Positions 8,579 to 17,038 of a stretch of 64,000 nt of DNA are shown here, one piece after another. The stretch's first letter is position 1. Every line of letters starts with the position of its first letter. Both the position numbers and the translations under genes were made by a program. The notes below the pieces were generated by a model, which saw only the letters and a list, made by a program, of their open reading frames with translations, had not been told where the DNA came from and ran no database searches. Location: assembly GCA_020636375.1 (NCBI GenBank), contig JACJXZ010000012.1, forward strand, positions 186,001 through 250,000, written 5' to 3'. This stretch comes from Lewinellaceae bacterium (lineage in GTDB: Bacteria > Bacteroidota > Bacteroidia > Chitinophagales > Saprospiraceae).

Positions 8579-10400
8579 AGGGTGTTCATTAACAAGCTGC
8601 TTACGAGGAATCGATTCCCACAACTTTTGGTCCCTTAGCAGGCCTGGCGAAAGCCCTTCTGCGCTTTGCCAAGAAAGAAGGCCCTTCGCGCTGTGCCACC
8701 CACCAGCCCTCCACTTTTTGAAACGCGGTAGATGATAATGCCTGGTAAACAACCTGTGCTGTCAAAGGGCCGGCGAAAGCGGCTATCATCAAAACATTAG
8801 CGCTCATACCTTTGAGCCAGGCTTTTTCTCCGGCCTGCTTGTAATGCCCGAAAAGAGACTCTATTATATCAGAGCTTGCCAGGTAAGTTTGCCCGTCTGG
8901 CAAAGCATCGATATTGCTTTGCGTCTCTTTCTTCCAGCGCAGGAAGAATTCCTCGGTTAGGGGAAGCAGCCCTTTATTTTGATACTGGCGCCAAAGCTGG
9001 AACCGGCTGCGAGACAACCCCCTGGCTTTAAAATCTGTAAGGAGGATCCTGGCCAACCTCATAAGCTGTTGTAAAGCTTCCAGAAAAGGGCGCATGGCTA
9101 TGATGGGGCCAAAGTGCTTTAGAAATTGCCTTCTTTGCTCTGCTTCGGGTTTGACATCAGTTATCAATGTGAAATCCCCGGCATCGAAATATTGGAGCAG
9201 CTTCTGTGTCCAATCAACGGTGGCAAACAAGTTCATATAGCGGGCTGTCTTGCGCAGAGATGTCGGCGCTAAGAAACCGAAACTGGTTTGCACGATGGAT
9301 TTTTGCAGCAGGTTTAATGCATTTACCAATTGCTTCCACTGCGGGTGGTTGCTTAGCAAGCCCTTCATGATGCGTGCCACCAAATGAGACATGTCGTAAG
9401 TATACATGATGGGTTGCTCCAGGCTTTGTTTTAATAAACGGATACCTTTACGGATAGAGCCAGCTCCATCGCCGACAACCTGCCGGGGAACCCCGGTTTG
9501 CCCTACGGTTTTCTGGAGGCGCTGGCAAAGGTGCTCTCCGTTAGCCCAGTGGCAAAGGCTGATATCCAGTATCCTTACTTGGCAAGCCTTTAATGCCCAG
9601 CTCTTGTCCTGGCGTAAAGCCGAAAGCCGGGCCCCGGCTATTACCAGGCATTGTTCCAGGCCTATTTGGAGAGTGTAATCTACTATATAAACCCAGTCCT
9701 TAGCCCGCTCAGGAGGTTGTTGGAGCTTGTAATACCCTAAGCGAAGCACCCATTGGCGTATTGCCCCAAAGCCAGGAAACTTGACGGGCCAGTACTTGCT
9801 CAGCACCCGCCAGGCCTGGGCAATACAACGAAAGCCCATGCTTGTGTACAAGTACCATTGTATACTGGCCATCACCTGCCAGAGTGGAAAACAATGGCTC
9901 GCTACGGTTTGGCTCAAGGAAGGCTCTATGGGCAATACGGCTGCCTCAGTCCTACTTTGTTGCAATTGGCTGGATAACGATTTTGCCTGCCCCTTCCAGT
10001 ATTGCCGGGAGGCCTCCAAGCCGCGAACCCGCCATTTTAGCCGCCGGTTATCATAGCCGCGTTTCAATGCTTTTTTCCGCCACTTTTGGCGGCTGATATG
10101 CAAAAATTTGATTAACTTGCTGGTAGCTAAATTATACCCTAACTTGTTGATTGGCTTACTCATTTTTTTTGAGTTATGTCTACTAAGCTAACAACGAGTT
10201 AGGGTTTTTTGTCTTCCAGGCCTTACTCCAAGTTCGATAACTTGTCTTGTACCCACAGGGCTGGCAGGTGGGGCTAAATTAACTCCGCAGCCGCAGCCTG
10301 TCCTCGGCCATCTACCATTCGGCCCCGAACCGAGCCCGGGGTAGGCTGTCCGTTAAGGACTAAAACCTGTGGGAACGGGAATCCACAGAATGAACACCCT
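8579..10400 (-). mobile_element. Complete insertion sequence, 1822 bp
   Basis: Perfect 12-bp terminal inverted repeats, AGGGTGTTCATT (8579-8590) and AATGAACACCCT (10389-10400), enclose a single transposase gene. The direct repeat AGGTGTCATCT flanks it at 8568-8578 and 10401-10411, consistent with an 8-11 bp target duplication. Part of that match may be fortuitous because the target already contained similar 11-mers. Ends and gene are intact, so it may be active. I cannot assign the IS family with confidence. Confidence 0.88.
8601..10163 (-). CDS. DDE-type transposase of the insertion sequence
   Basis: A 520-aa protein filling most of the element. A basic coiled N-terminus (residues 1-70) is followed by a probable RNase H-like catalytic domain: 'VYIVDYTLQIG' (Asp162), 'RQVVGDGAGSIRKG' (Asp232) and 'SSDIIESLFGHYK' (Glu435) are the likely DDE triad, with a helical insertion between the second Asp and the Glu. 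The C-terminus is basic. The reading frame is uninterrupted. About 225 bp of non-coding sequence separate its start from the right end of the element and should carry its promoter. Confidence 0.8.
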   Translation of the reverse strand: MSKPINKLGYNLATSKLIKFLHISRQKWRKKALKRGYDNRRLKWRVRGLEASRQYWKGQAKSLSSQLQQSRTEAAVLPIEPSLSQTVASHCFPLWQVMASIQWYLYTSMGFRCIAQAWRVLSKYWPVKFPGFGAIRQWVLRLGYYKLQQPPERAKDWVYIVDYTLQIGLEQCLVIAGARLSALRQDKSWALKACQVRILDISLCHWANGEHLCQRLQKTVGQTGVPRQVVGDGAGSIRKGIRLLKQSLEQPIMYTYDMSHLVARIMKGLLSNHPQWKQLVNALNLLQKSIVQTSFGFLAPTSLRKTARYMNLFATVDWTQKLLQYFDAGDFTLITDVKPEAEQRRQFLKHFGPIIAMRPFLEALQQLMRLARILLTDFKARGLSRSRFQLWRQYQNKGLLPLTEEFFLRWKKETQSNIDALPDGQTYLASSDIIESLFGHYKQAGEKAWLKGMSANVLMIAAFAGPLTAQVVYQALSSTAFQKVEGWWVAQREGPSFLAKRRRAFARPAKGPKVVGIDSS

Positions 10401-10598
10401 AGGTGTCATCTTGTGCCGATTAGGAGATGTCACCTACTCCTATCGTCGTAGATGACACCTCCAAAACCTTGATGAGGGCCAAAGCGGGAATCGCTGCAGA
10501 GGACGCCAAGCGAGTTGCAATCTTTTGATGGTCAATCCTTTGCGATTTTGTGCCTCCGCGTGAGGAAAAAATGCCACAGACTATTAGACTGAAACACC

Positions 10599-11528
10599 AT
10601 GGAGAAAATCCTGAAAAAAATACACCGCAAACTGGGCACCGGCCCCATCCTCGGCGAGCTGGCCGAAAAGCTCAGCCTCTCGGAGCTGAACACCCTCCTG
10701 CTGGAGCTCTTCCGCCGAAAGGCCGGGCAGGTGCAGCCCGCTCAGCTATTGCGGCAGTACGGCGAGAACCGTTTCGTGGCCCCGGCGGCAGCCGACAGCC
10801 TGGTCCTCCGGCAAACGGAGCTGGACTGGCTGCGGTTTGCCGAAGAGCGCCGGTTCCATCCCCTCACCCTCTCTCCCCTCGCTCCGCTGGGCGCCTGCTC
10901 CGCCGTCGGGCATGTCGACCAGAACAACGTGCTGAGCGCCGTCCGGGGCACGGAGGCCGTCTCTGACGCCACCAACGTCCTGGCGCTTCAGGTGGCGCAG
11001 GATGCCAGGGCCAATCCGGGCAAGAGCGCCGTCTTCCGCTATGCTGCCGCCCACCGGCACGTGCGCGGGCAGGCGTTCGACAACCCCAAATTTACGGCTC
11101 ACTTCTCCGCCTTCTGCATGGCCTCCGGCGGTTGGGATCCGGGCAACTACGCTTTCGAGCTGGGCCAGCTGAACGAACACCTGGGCATCATCCTGGCCCT
11201 GCTGCGCCGCCACTTTCCGGCCGAGCGCCTGTTCATACGCTTTTACCGGAAGAAGGGCGCCGATGTATTTGTGGAAAGGATGAAGGCGTACAACGAGGGC
11301 ATCTGGCATAGCCTGGCCCACGAATTTCAGGACGACCTGGAGCACGCCTACTACCACCTCATCCAGGCCAAGGTTTTCCTCCGCCTGGAAAACGGGGCGA
11401 TCGACCTGGCCGACGGCGGCCCGGTGGACTGGACGCAGCGGCTGCTGTCCAACCGGAAACACCGGCTGTTCATCAGCGGGATCGGGCTGGAGCTGGTGCA
11501 TAAGCTTGGGGATAAGGATGCTTACTAG
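10599..11528 (+). CDS. Conserved protein of unknown function, 309 aa
   Basis: A cytoplasmic protein with no signal peptide. The ATG at 10599 follows an A-rich leader. The conspicuous block 'PLAPLGACSAVGHVDQNN', 'VLSAVRGTEAVSDATNVLAL' is reminiscent of class II aminoacyl-tRNA synthetase-like catalytic cores (PLG..S, R.TEV..D), but I cannot name a family. The second half is helical ('GNYAFELGQLNEHLGIILAL'), ending in 'RLFISGIGLELVHKLG'. It is flanked by repeat-rich spacers, so it is probably monocistronic. Confidence 0.6.
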   Translation: MEKILKKIHRKLGTGPILGELAEKLSLSELNTLLLELFRRKAGQVQPAQLLRQYGENRFVAPAAADSLVLRQTELDWLRFAEERRFHPLTLSPLAPLGACSAVGHVDQNNVLSAVRGTEAVSDATNVLALQVAQDARANPGKSAVFRYAAAHRHVRGQAFDNPKFTAHFSAFCMASGGWDPGNYAFELGQLNEHLGIILALLRRHFPAERLFIRFYRKKGADVFVERMKAYNEGIWHSLAHEFQDDLEHAYYHLIQAKVFLRLENGAIDLADGGPVDWTQRLLSNRKHRLFISGIGLELVHKLGDKDAY

Positions 11529-11986
11529 ACTTTGGACGAACAGCCATTTTAAGTCGGAAGTGCGAAGGCGGAAGTCGGAAAGGGGTGCAAAATGGGCGCG
11601 AAACGCCCGCTTTTCCGCCTTCAACCCCGGACTGTCTAAAGTCCGGTAAGTAGAAGCCTGTGGGGCATGCGCATCAGGTTTAAATTGGGGCAGTTGTTTT
11701 CCCGCCGGGGGCGGAATGCGGTTGATGGTTCCCCTCGACCAGTAGTTTCTCATGTAAGGTGCGCACGCGGCGAGAGGATGCCACGAAAGCACTAAAACAC
11801 CAAATCCGCACTAAATTTAGTGCGGATTTGGTGCCTTTGTGTTTTTGTGGCGATACGTGCATGCTCTACACGAGAAATTGCTGCCCCTTGACAGGCTCGG
11901 GGCCAGGTTGGTTGGCAATCAACGGCTTAGGGGTTACAGCTGGTCAACAACAATCAACTGGTACAATCTATAAAATTTAAGCGATC
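11529..11986. other. Intergenic region with long palindrome
   Basis: No gene seen. The notable content is the 36-bp palindrome at 11798-11833, extendable with mismatches to about 11780-11851. Simple descriptive sequence flanks it. Confidence 0.5.
11780..11851. repeat. Long palindrome (36 bp perfect core)
   Basis: 11798-11815 and 11816-11833 are perfect reverse complements with no loop (CACCAAATCCGCACTAAA and its complement). The symmetry continues outward to about 36-nt arms with around five mismatches ('GCCACGAAAGCACTAAAA' against 'GCCACAAAAACACAAAGG' on the other strand). Palindromes of this type occur between Bacteroidota genes; I infer a mobile or slipped-strand origin. Confidence 0.75.
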
Positions 11987-12346
11987 ATGAATAAGGTCAA
12001 CATCAAAGAAAAACTATCCCTTTTCTCCGACCACTGGAACCCCCGCATCGCCGGGGAGCTGAACGGGCAGCACGTCAAGCTCGTCAAGTTCCGGGGCGAG
12101 TTCGTCTGGCACAAACACGAGGAGGAGGACGAGCTGTTCTACGTGGTCGAAGGCGAGTTCGACATGCAGTTCCGGGACAAAACCGTGCGGCTCCGGGAGG
12201 GGGAGTTCCTCATCGTGCCGAGGGGGGTGGAGCACCGGCCGGTAGCGGAAGAGGAAGTGGCGGTGATGCTGTTCGAGCCGGCGACGACGGTCAATACCGG
12301 GGATGCGGGAGGAGGGTTGACCAGGAAAGGGCTGGACAAAATCTGA
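11987..12346 (+). CDS. Cupin domain protein
   Basis: A 119-aa single-domain cupin. 'FVWHKHEEEDELFYVVEGEF' gives the first metal motif (His42, His44, Glu48) and 'GEFLIVPRGVEHRPVAEEE' the second (His83). Metal-dependent small-molecule binding or isomerase/dioxygenase activity is possible, but the substrate is unknown. It directly precedes the contractile injection cluster by 220 bp but is unlikely to be part of it. Confidence 0.85.
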   Translation: MNKVNIKEKLSLFSDHWNPRIAGELNGQHVKLVKFRGEFVWHKHEEEDELFYVVEGEFDMQFRDKTVRLREGEFLIVPRGVEHRPVAEEEVAVMLFEPATTVNTGDAGGGLTRKGLDKI

Positions 12347-12569
12347 AAAAAACCTTGGCGTAAACCATTAAAAAGAAGCGCAACCGGCCGTTGCCAGAAA
12401 ATATTTTGCCGGCAAATTTATCCGAGTTAATGTATTTTCGAAGCGCGATTTGGGGAAATAAGATTTTACTGTTAAGTCTGAAATTTACATCTTCTTTGTT
12501 AGATTATGAGCTAAAAGAGTTGTAGCTTAGTGAAAATATTGAACGCCGGGTATCAGAACGAAATTATCT

Positions 12570-13151
12570 ATGTTGGACACCGCCCTGAATATTTTACTCG
12601 AAGAGCTGACGCAGTACATTGACCTGCGCTTCAAACCTCCAGAGCCTAAAGTAGTATTTTCCAACCTAATCGACCAGGACGGCAGTGTCGCTATATCCGG
12701 CGAGAACCAGATCGTCATGAGCCTGGTCGACATCCAGGAGGAACGCTTCCAAGCTTACAAGCCACAGTTTGCCCAAAAAGGAGACGGCACCTTCAGGAAA
12801 GAAAACCATCCTATACATCTCAACCTGTATGTGCTGTTTTCCGCCTATTTTGAAGCCCGGTCTGTGATGGAAGGGGTAAAGCTGTTGTCGGCAGTGATCA
12901 GTTTTTTTCAATCAAAATACATTTACACCAAGCAGAATGCGCCTGGATTGAGCGGCAGTAATATTGAAAAGCTCATTGTGGAAATGAACAATACGAACCT
13001 GCAGGACAAAAGCTATCTGTGGGGAATGATCGGCGCAAAGTATATGCCATCGGTCCTGTATAAAGTCCGGATGTTAACCATTCAGGAGGAGGCGCCAAGC
13101 CAGGAGGTGCCGCCGATACAGGAAATAGAAACGCAAACGCGGCCCTCATGA
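12570..13151 (+). CDS. eCIS DUF4255 protein (Afp16/Pvc16-like terminator/cap)
   Basis: A 193-aa protein. 'MLDTALNILLEELTQYI', 'GENQIVMSLVDIQEERFQ', 'PIHLNLYVLFSAYFE' and the C-terminal 'GMIGAKYMPSVLYKVRMLTI' are the DUF4255 pattern. In Afp/PVC systems the matching protein caps the tail end and sets the sheath/tube length. First gene of the injection-system operon; the stop overlaps the next start (ATGA, 4 bp). The C-terminal tail is Pro/Glu-rich. Upstream 220 bp is AT-rich and should contain the operon promoter, though no consensus is clear. Confidence 0.85.
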   Translation: MLDTALNILLEELTQYIDLRFKPPEPKVVFSNLIDQDGSVAISGENQIVMSLVDIQEERFQAYKPQFAQKGDGTFRKENHPIHLNLYVLFSAYFEARSVMEGVKLLSAVISFFQSKYIYTKQNAPGLSGSNIEKLIVEMNNTNLQDKSYLWGMIGAKYMPSVLYKVRMLTIQEEAPSQEVPPIQEIETQTRPS

Positions 13152-14257
13152 AAGCCATCTACATCCCGATTGTGGAGGCCCGGATAAAACACAATTATTT
13201 CAGAGGAAATGCGGGGAGGGGTTTGAGGTGGGTTGCTGATGCCGGTGTAAGAAGGGATATGGCGAACGAAGGGTTGCTTTGCCGGCAGGAGGGCAATGCA
13301 CTGGTCATTTTTGCCGGTTTCCGGACGGGCTCGAAGCCCGGGCTATCCGAGGTGCGTTCAAGAATTGACCAATTGGCAGCAACGGAGCTATGCCATATTT
13401 TTCATTTGACGGTCAATGAACCCTCATTTTTCCAGTACACAGAGCTTCCTCTTTATCAATCAGATGAAGCGTTCTTTTACTTCTCATTCGCCCCTGGCAA
13501 AATAAAGCCGCGAGCTAATGAGGATGAGGTGAGGCTTACCGTCGCTGAAAAAGTTGGCGCCGGTGATTTAAAGCCCCTCTCGCGCCAGTTATATGCGGAC
13601 TTGCGCGCAGGCAAAGCGGGCCCGGCCATGCTTCACCTGGAGGCACTGACGGGGAACTATACCTCAAGGCTTCAGGCAGGGCAATCAGTTGACCTGTCCC
13701 CGCTTGCTTTGCCGGAAGGGTTATACCGGGTAAAAGTTGATGGCAAGGCACTGGGCAGCGATTCAACTTATTATCTTGGTTATCAACCTCCCCAAAAAGC
13801 TATGCTGGGTAGCCTGGCGATAAACTGGCCTGATGTGGCCGAGATCATTCATCAAAAGGAAAGAGTGCCCTTAAAAGCCTGTTTGGAGTTTGATAACCGA
13901 AAGCTCCCATACCGCTACAATATCATAGACAAGTATTCTGCCCTTGGAGGAGCGCCGGAGATTGTAGTGAGTTCAGATGGAGGCCTGGCCGGCCTGGAGT
14001 TCGAACTAAAAGAATCCTATCCGCCGGAATACGTTTTTGAATCCAACGGCGCTATCCCCCTGAAAGACGAACCGGAATTTGAGTTTCGGTTGGCCGGAGG
14101 GACATTGAAGGACGAAACGGAGGCTTCAGAAATCCCCGGCGCCAACCGGCAGTTGGCTTCCCGAACGCTGATCAGCAAACTGCCGCTGGCTTCGCCAGGC
14201 CATCTGGCTAAAAATGAGGAAGGACAATTGTTTGCTAATTTATATGTGTATATTTAA
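13148..14257 (+). CDS. eCIS-associated protein of unknown function
   Basis: A 369-aa protein coupled to the DUF4255 gene by a 4-bp overlap and followed by the sheath 26 bp later. It is not homologous to a named Afp/PVC part that I recognise. Beta-rich: residues 1-120 are one unit ('YIPIVEARIKHNYF', 'HLTVNEPSFFQYTELPLYQS'), and the rest contains 'LPYRYNIIDKYSALGGAPEI' and a final 'LFANLYVYI'. Position between cap and sheath suggests a structural or cap-assembly part. No signal peptide. Confidence 0.6.
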   Translation: MKAIYIPIVEARIKHNYFRGNAGRGLRWVADAGVRRDMANEGLLCRQEGNALVIFAGFRTGSKPGLSEVRSRIDQLAATELCHIFHLTVNEPSFFQYTELPLYQSDEAFFYFSFAPGKIKPRANEDEVRLTVAEKVGAGDLKPLSRQLYADLRAGKAGPAMLHLEALTGNYTSRLQAGQSVDLSPLALPEGLYRVKVDGKALGSDSTYYLGYQPPQKAMLGSLAINWPDVAEIIHQKERVPLKACLEFDNRKLPYRYNIIDKYSALGGAPEIVVSSDGGLAGLEFELKESYPPEYVFESNGAIPLKDEPEFEFRLAGGTLKDETEASEIPGANRQLASRTLISKLPLASPGHLAKNEEGQLFANLYVYI

Positions 14258-14283
14258 AAAAAACCCTATAACTTAGATTCATA

Positions 14284-15804
14284 ATGACAACATACAAAAC
14301 TCCGGGTGTCTATATTGAGGAAAGGTCTGTTTTGGGCAACTCTGTAGTCCCTGTGCCTACTGCGATTCCCGCCTTTGTAGGCTATACCCAGAAAAATGAA
14401 TTCAACGGGCAATCCCTGGCCAGGAAGCCGGTTAAAGTTACCTCCCTGGTTGAGTATGTTACCCTTTTTGGGGGCGGATACCTGACGAAATACGACGTAA
14501 CGGAAACCAAGCAAGGCCCGCCCGATATCGTTATGGGCAGCCCGGCCAAGGGGTATAGCCTGGCACCGAATACGGCGACGCCCAGGTTTCTGTTGTATGA
14601 CAGCATCCGGTTCTTCTACGCCAATGGCGGAGGGGATTGTTATGTTGTTTCCATGGGCACCTATGAAACGGACGGCAAGGCCACCACGATGTTGAAAAAA
14701 GATTTCGAGGATGGCATAGCGGCCCTTAAAAAGGAAGAAGAGATCACGATGATCTTAATTCCGGATGCCTTGAAGCTGCCCGATGCTCAGCAGTATTACG
14801 ACCTGATCAATGCCAATGCGCTTGCCCAATGCGTGGATCTCAAAAGCCGCATTACCATCGTTGATTTCGTGGATGGGGTAACGCCGCCGGATGACCCCAC
14901 GACCAAGGTATTCGATATTTTCAGGACAGCTGTGGGGTCGGATCCATCGGCTTTAAATTATGCGGTTGCCTACTATCCCTGGCTCGACACTTCTGTAGTG
15001 CAGGCGAGCGAAGTAGATATCAGGAACGTTGCCAGCGACCTGAGCAAAATAATCAAAGATCCCGCCGCAGCGGGTTTATTAACCAAGCTTACGGGAGAAA
15101 AGGAGGCCTGGGAAAAGGATAAAAGCGCCAAGAACTTAGCCGCGCTGCGCAGCACGCACAATGACCTGCTGATCAGCAGTGCCGATTATAAGCAATTGAT
15201 GAAGGGCGTTCTCGACCAGTTGAACTTTTTGCCTCCCGGCCCTGGAATGGCAGGGATATACGCCAAGGTTGATGACGAAAGAGGGGTGTGGAAAGCCCCG
15301 GCCAACCTCGGCCTCAACCTGGTAGTCAAACCACGCCATAAGATTACCCACGAGATGCAGGAGGATATGAACATGCCCATCAACGGCAAAGCCATCAATG
15401 CCATTCGTTCGTTCCAGGGAAGAGGGGCAGGATGGATATGGGGTGCGCGCACTTTCGACGGCAACAGCAACGATTGGAGATACATTAACGTCCGGCGCTT
15501 GCTGATCTTCCTGGAACAGTCCGTCAAGGGCGCCGCCTTCCCCTTCGTATTCGAGCCCAACGATCAGAATACCTGGACGACTATCCGGAGCATGATTGAA
15601 AACTTCCTGCTGGGCGCCTGGAAACAGGGCGCGCTGGTTGGGTCCACTCCGGAACAGGCATTCCAGGTACTGGTTGGCCTGGGCATCACGATGACGCCGC
15701 AGGACATCCTGGAAGGCTATCTTCGGGTAACCGTAAAAGTAGCGCCTTCCCGGCCCGCAGAATTTATCGTGATCACGTTCGAGCAGAAGCTCCAGGAAGC
15801 ATAA
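14284..15804 (+). CDS. Contractile sheath protein (Afp2/Pvc2-like)
   Basis: A 506-aa phage tail-sheath family protein. 'YKTPGVYIEERSVLGNSVVP' is the classic N-terminal strand that links subunits; 'FVGYTQKNEF' follows. The C-terminal half has the conserved core: 'GKAINAIRSFQGRGAGWIWG', 'NVRRLLIFLEQSVKGAAFPF', 'NDQNTWTTIRSMIENFLLGA' and the closing strand 'AEFIVITFEQKL'. Polymerises around the tube and contracts on firing. A single sheath gene is present, unlike the three in Afp, as in many Bacteroidota systems. Confidence 0.95.
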   Translation: MTTYKTPGVYIEERSVLGNSVVPVPTAIPAFVGYTQKNEFNGQSLARKPVKVTSLVEYVTLFGGGYLTKYDVTETKQGPPDIVMGSPAKGYSLAPNTATPRFLLYDSIRFFYANGGGDCYVVSMGTYETDGKATTMLKKDFEDGIAALKKEEEITMILIPDALKLPDAQQYYDLINANALAQCVDLKSRITIVDFVDGVTPPDDPTTKVFDIFRTAVGSDPSALNYAVAYYPWLDTSVVQASEVDIRNVASDLSKIIKDPAAAGLLTKLTGEKEAWEKDKSAKNLAALRSTHNDLLISSADYKQLMKGVLDQLNFLPPGPGMAGIYAKVDDERGVWKAPANLGLNLVVKPRHKITHEMQEDMNMPINGKAINAIRSFQGRGAGWIWGARTFDGNSNDWRYINVRRLLIFLEQSVKGAAFPFVFEPNDQNTWTTIRSMIENFLLGAWKQGALVGSTPEQAFQVLVGLGITMTPQDILEGYLRVTVKVAPSRPAEFIVITFEQKLQEA

Positions 15805-15861
15805 TACGCTCTTCCTGAATATTTTTGAAAACTTTAATCCAAAACCTAATTCATATTAGCT

Positions 15862-16317
15862 ATGGCAGACGATGGATCAAAACAAAATGCTATCTGGCCC
15901 TTGCCCAAATTTTATTTCCAGGTAAAATGGGACAGCCAGGAACTGGCCTTCCAGGAAGTTTCGGGCCTGGATATCGAAGCTCAGGCGATCGAATACCGGC
16001 ATGGCAACAGCCCCCAGTTTTCCACGATCAAGATGCCGGGAATCCAGAAAAGCGGCAACATAACCATGAAGAAAGGGGTATTCGTCAAGGACAACAAGTT
16101 TTGGGATTGGTTTAAACAGATCAAGATGAATACCATCAAACGATTGCCGGTTACCATCTCTCTGCTGGATGAAACAGGGAAACCCACCATGGTTTGGAAA
16201 GTTGCCAATGCCTGGCCTTCAAAGATCACCGCTACCGATATGAAGTCTGACGGCAACGAAGCTGCGATCGAAACCATCGAGATAACCCACGAGGGAATAA
16301 CCATTGAAAACGGTTAA
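15862..16317 (+). CDS. Inner tube protein 1 (Afp1/gp19-like)
   Basis: A 151-aa tail-tube protein of the T4 gp19/Hcp-like fold. 'LPKFYFQVKWDSQELAFQEV', 'SGLDIEAQAIEYRHGN', 'FSTIKMPGIQKSGNITMKKG' and 'WDWFKQIKMNTIKRLPVTIS' are characteristic. Forms hexameric rings that stack as the hollow tube carrying cargo. Starts 57 bp after the sheath gene and ends 6 bp before the second tube gene. Confidence 0.93.
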   Translation: MADDGSKQNAIWPLPKFYFQVKWDSQELAFQEVSGLDIEAQAIEYRHGNSPQFSTIKMPGIQKSGNITMKKGVFVKDNKFWDWFKQIKMNTIKRLPVTISLLDETGKPTMVWKVANAWPSKITATDMKSDGNEAAIETIEITHEGITIENG

Positions 16318-16323
16318 TGAAGT

Positions 16324-16758
16324 ATGGAGGAGTTTTATCCACCGGTAGGGTTTTATTTCTCGGTTAAGTTTCCGGGTATTTCCAATAAAAACGACTCCAA
16401 GTTTCAGGAGGTATCCGGGATTTCCGCTTCGCTTCAAACCCAGCAGAAAAAGAGGGGAGGCTATCGAAATCCGGCGACGGTGCCGCTGAAGACGACATAC
16501 TCCAACCTGAAACTGAAAAGAGGTTTTCTGAAAAACTCGGAAGTCAGCGAATGGGTGAGGGATGCGTTAGAGAACCTGAACATCACGCTGAAGGACGTGG
16601 AGGTATCCCTGCTCAACGAACAAGGGCAACCGGTAGTTACCTGGTCGTTCATAAATGCCTATCCCGTAAAATGGGAAATAGACGCCTTCAATTCTACCAA
16701 AAACCAGGTGGCGCTGGAAACCCTTGAACTGACTTACGAATCCTTTAAACAAATCTAG
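16324..16758 (+). CDS. Inner tube protein 2 / tube initiator (Afp5/Pvc5-like)
   Basis: A 144-aa second gp19-like protein. 'PVGFYFSVKFPG', 'SKFQEVSGISASLQTQQKKR', 'LKLKRGFLKNSEVSEWVRDA' and 'QPVVTWSFINAYPVKWEIDA' parallel tube protein 1. In related systems the second tube protein makes the first ring on the baseplate hub. Tight spacing (6 bp) to the preceding tube gene and 5 bp to the next gene shows one operon. Confidence 0.9.
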   Translation: MEEFYPPVGFYFSVKFPGISNKNDSKFQEVSGISASLQTQQKKRGGYRNPATVPLKTTYSNLKLKRGFLKNSEVSEWVRDALENLNITLKDVEVSLLNEQGQPVVTWSFINAYPVKWEIDAFNSTKNQVALETLELTYESFKQI

Positions 16759-16763
16759 TTGGC

Positions 16764-16952
16764 ATGCCAGTCGAAATCCGCGAACTCGTCATCAAAGCGA
16801 ATATTACCGAAAGCAGCGATGCCAGCCCTTCCGCTCCTTCTGGCCTGAACCAGCAGGAACTGGAAGCCAGGTTGAAGCAATACAAACAGCAAATTATTGC
16901 TGAATGCATGGATCAGGTGTTCGACCTGATCAAAGAGAAAAATCAACGTTAA
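16764..16952 (+). CDS. DUF5908 small eCIS protein
   Basis: A 62-aa protein beginning 'MPVEIRELVIKANI', the hallmark of DUF5908, a small family found next to tube genes in contractile injection operons. The C-terminal half is a helix ('QQELEARLKQYKQQIIAECM'). Role not known; perhaps a chaperone or a baseplate peptide. It is the last gene before a strong hairpin. Confidence 0.8.
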   Translation: MPVEIRELVIKANITESSDASPSAPSGLNQQELEARLKQYKQQIIAECMDQVFDLIKEKNQR

Positions 16953-16960
16953 GAAACGCT

Positions 16961-17016
16961 AAAAAATAAATTCGGCACCCCCGGCTCACTGGCCCAAAAT
17001 GCCGAATTTATTTTTT
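16961..17016 (+). terminator. Strong hairpin inside the eCIS operon
   Basis: 17-bp perfect arms (16961-16977 and 17000-17016; core TTCGGCA/TGCCGAA with A6 on the left and T6 on the right) around a 22-nt loop. The T-run on the right arm fits a Rho-independent terminator for the plus strand; the A-run gives the same on the minus strand. It lies between the high-copy (sheath/tube) genes and the low-copy baseplate genes, so partial termination here would adjust stoichiometry. The sequence after it (TTATTTTTTAATCACTACT) recurs beside the hairpin at 42411-42532. Confidence 0.7.
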
Positions 17017-17038
17017 AATCACTACTAAGTAAGTCTTT

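Larger units (their letters stand above)
8526..10491. repeat. Palindromic element interrupted by an insertion sequence
   Basis: 13-bp perfect outer arms, ATTCCCGCTTTGG (8526-8538) and CCAAAGCGGGAAT (10479-10491), extend to about 19 bp with one mismatch. Just inside sit 11-mers of consensus AGRTGWCAYCT: two in the left part, and direct plus inverted copies in the right part. Removing the insertion sequence (8579-10400) and one 11-bp duplicate leaves an element of roughly 130 bp, so this was a small palindromic (MITE-like) element before the insertion. Confidence 0.7.
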
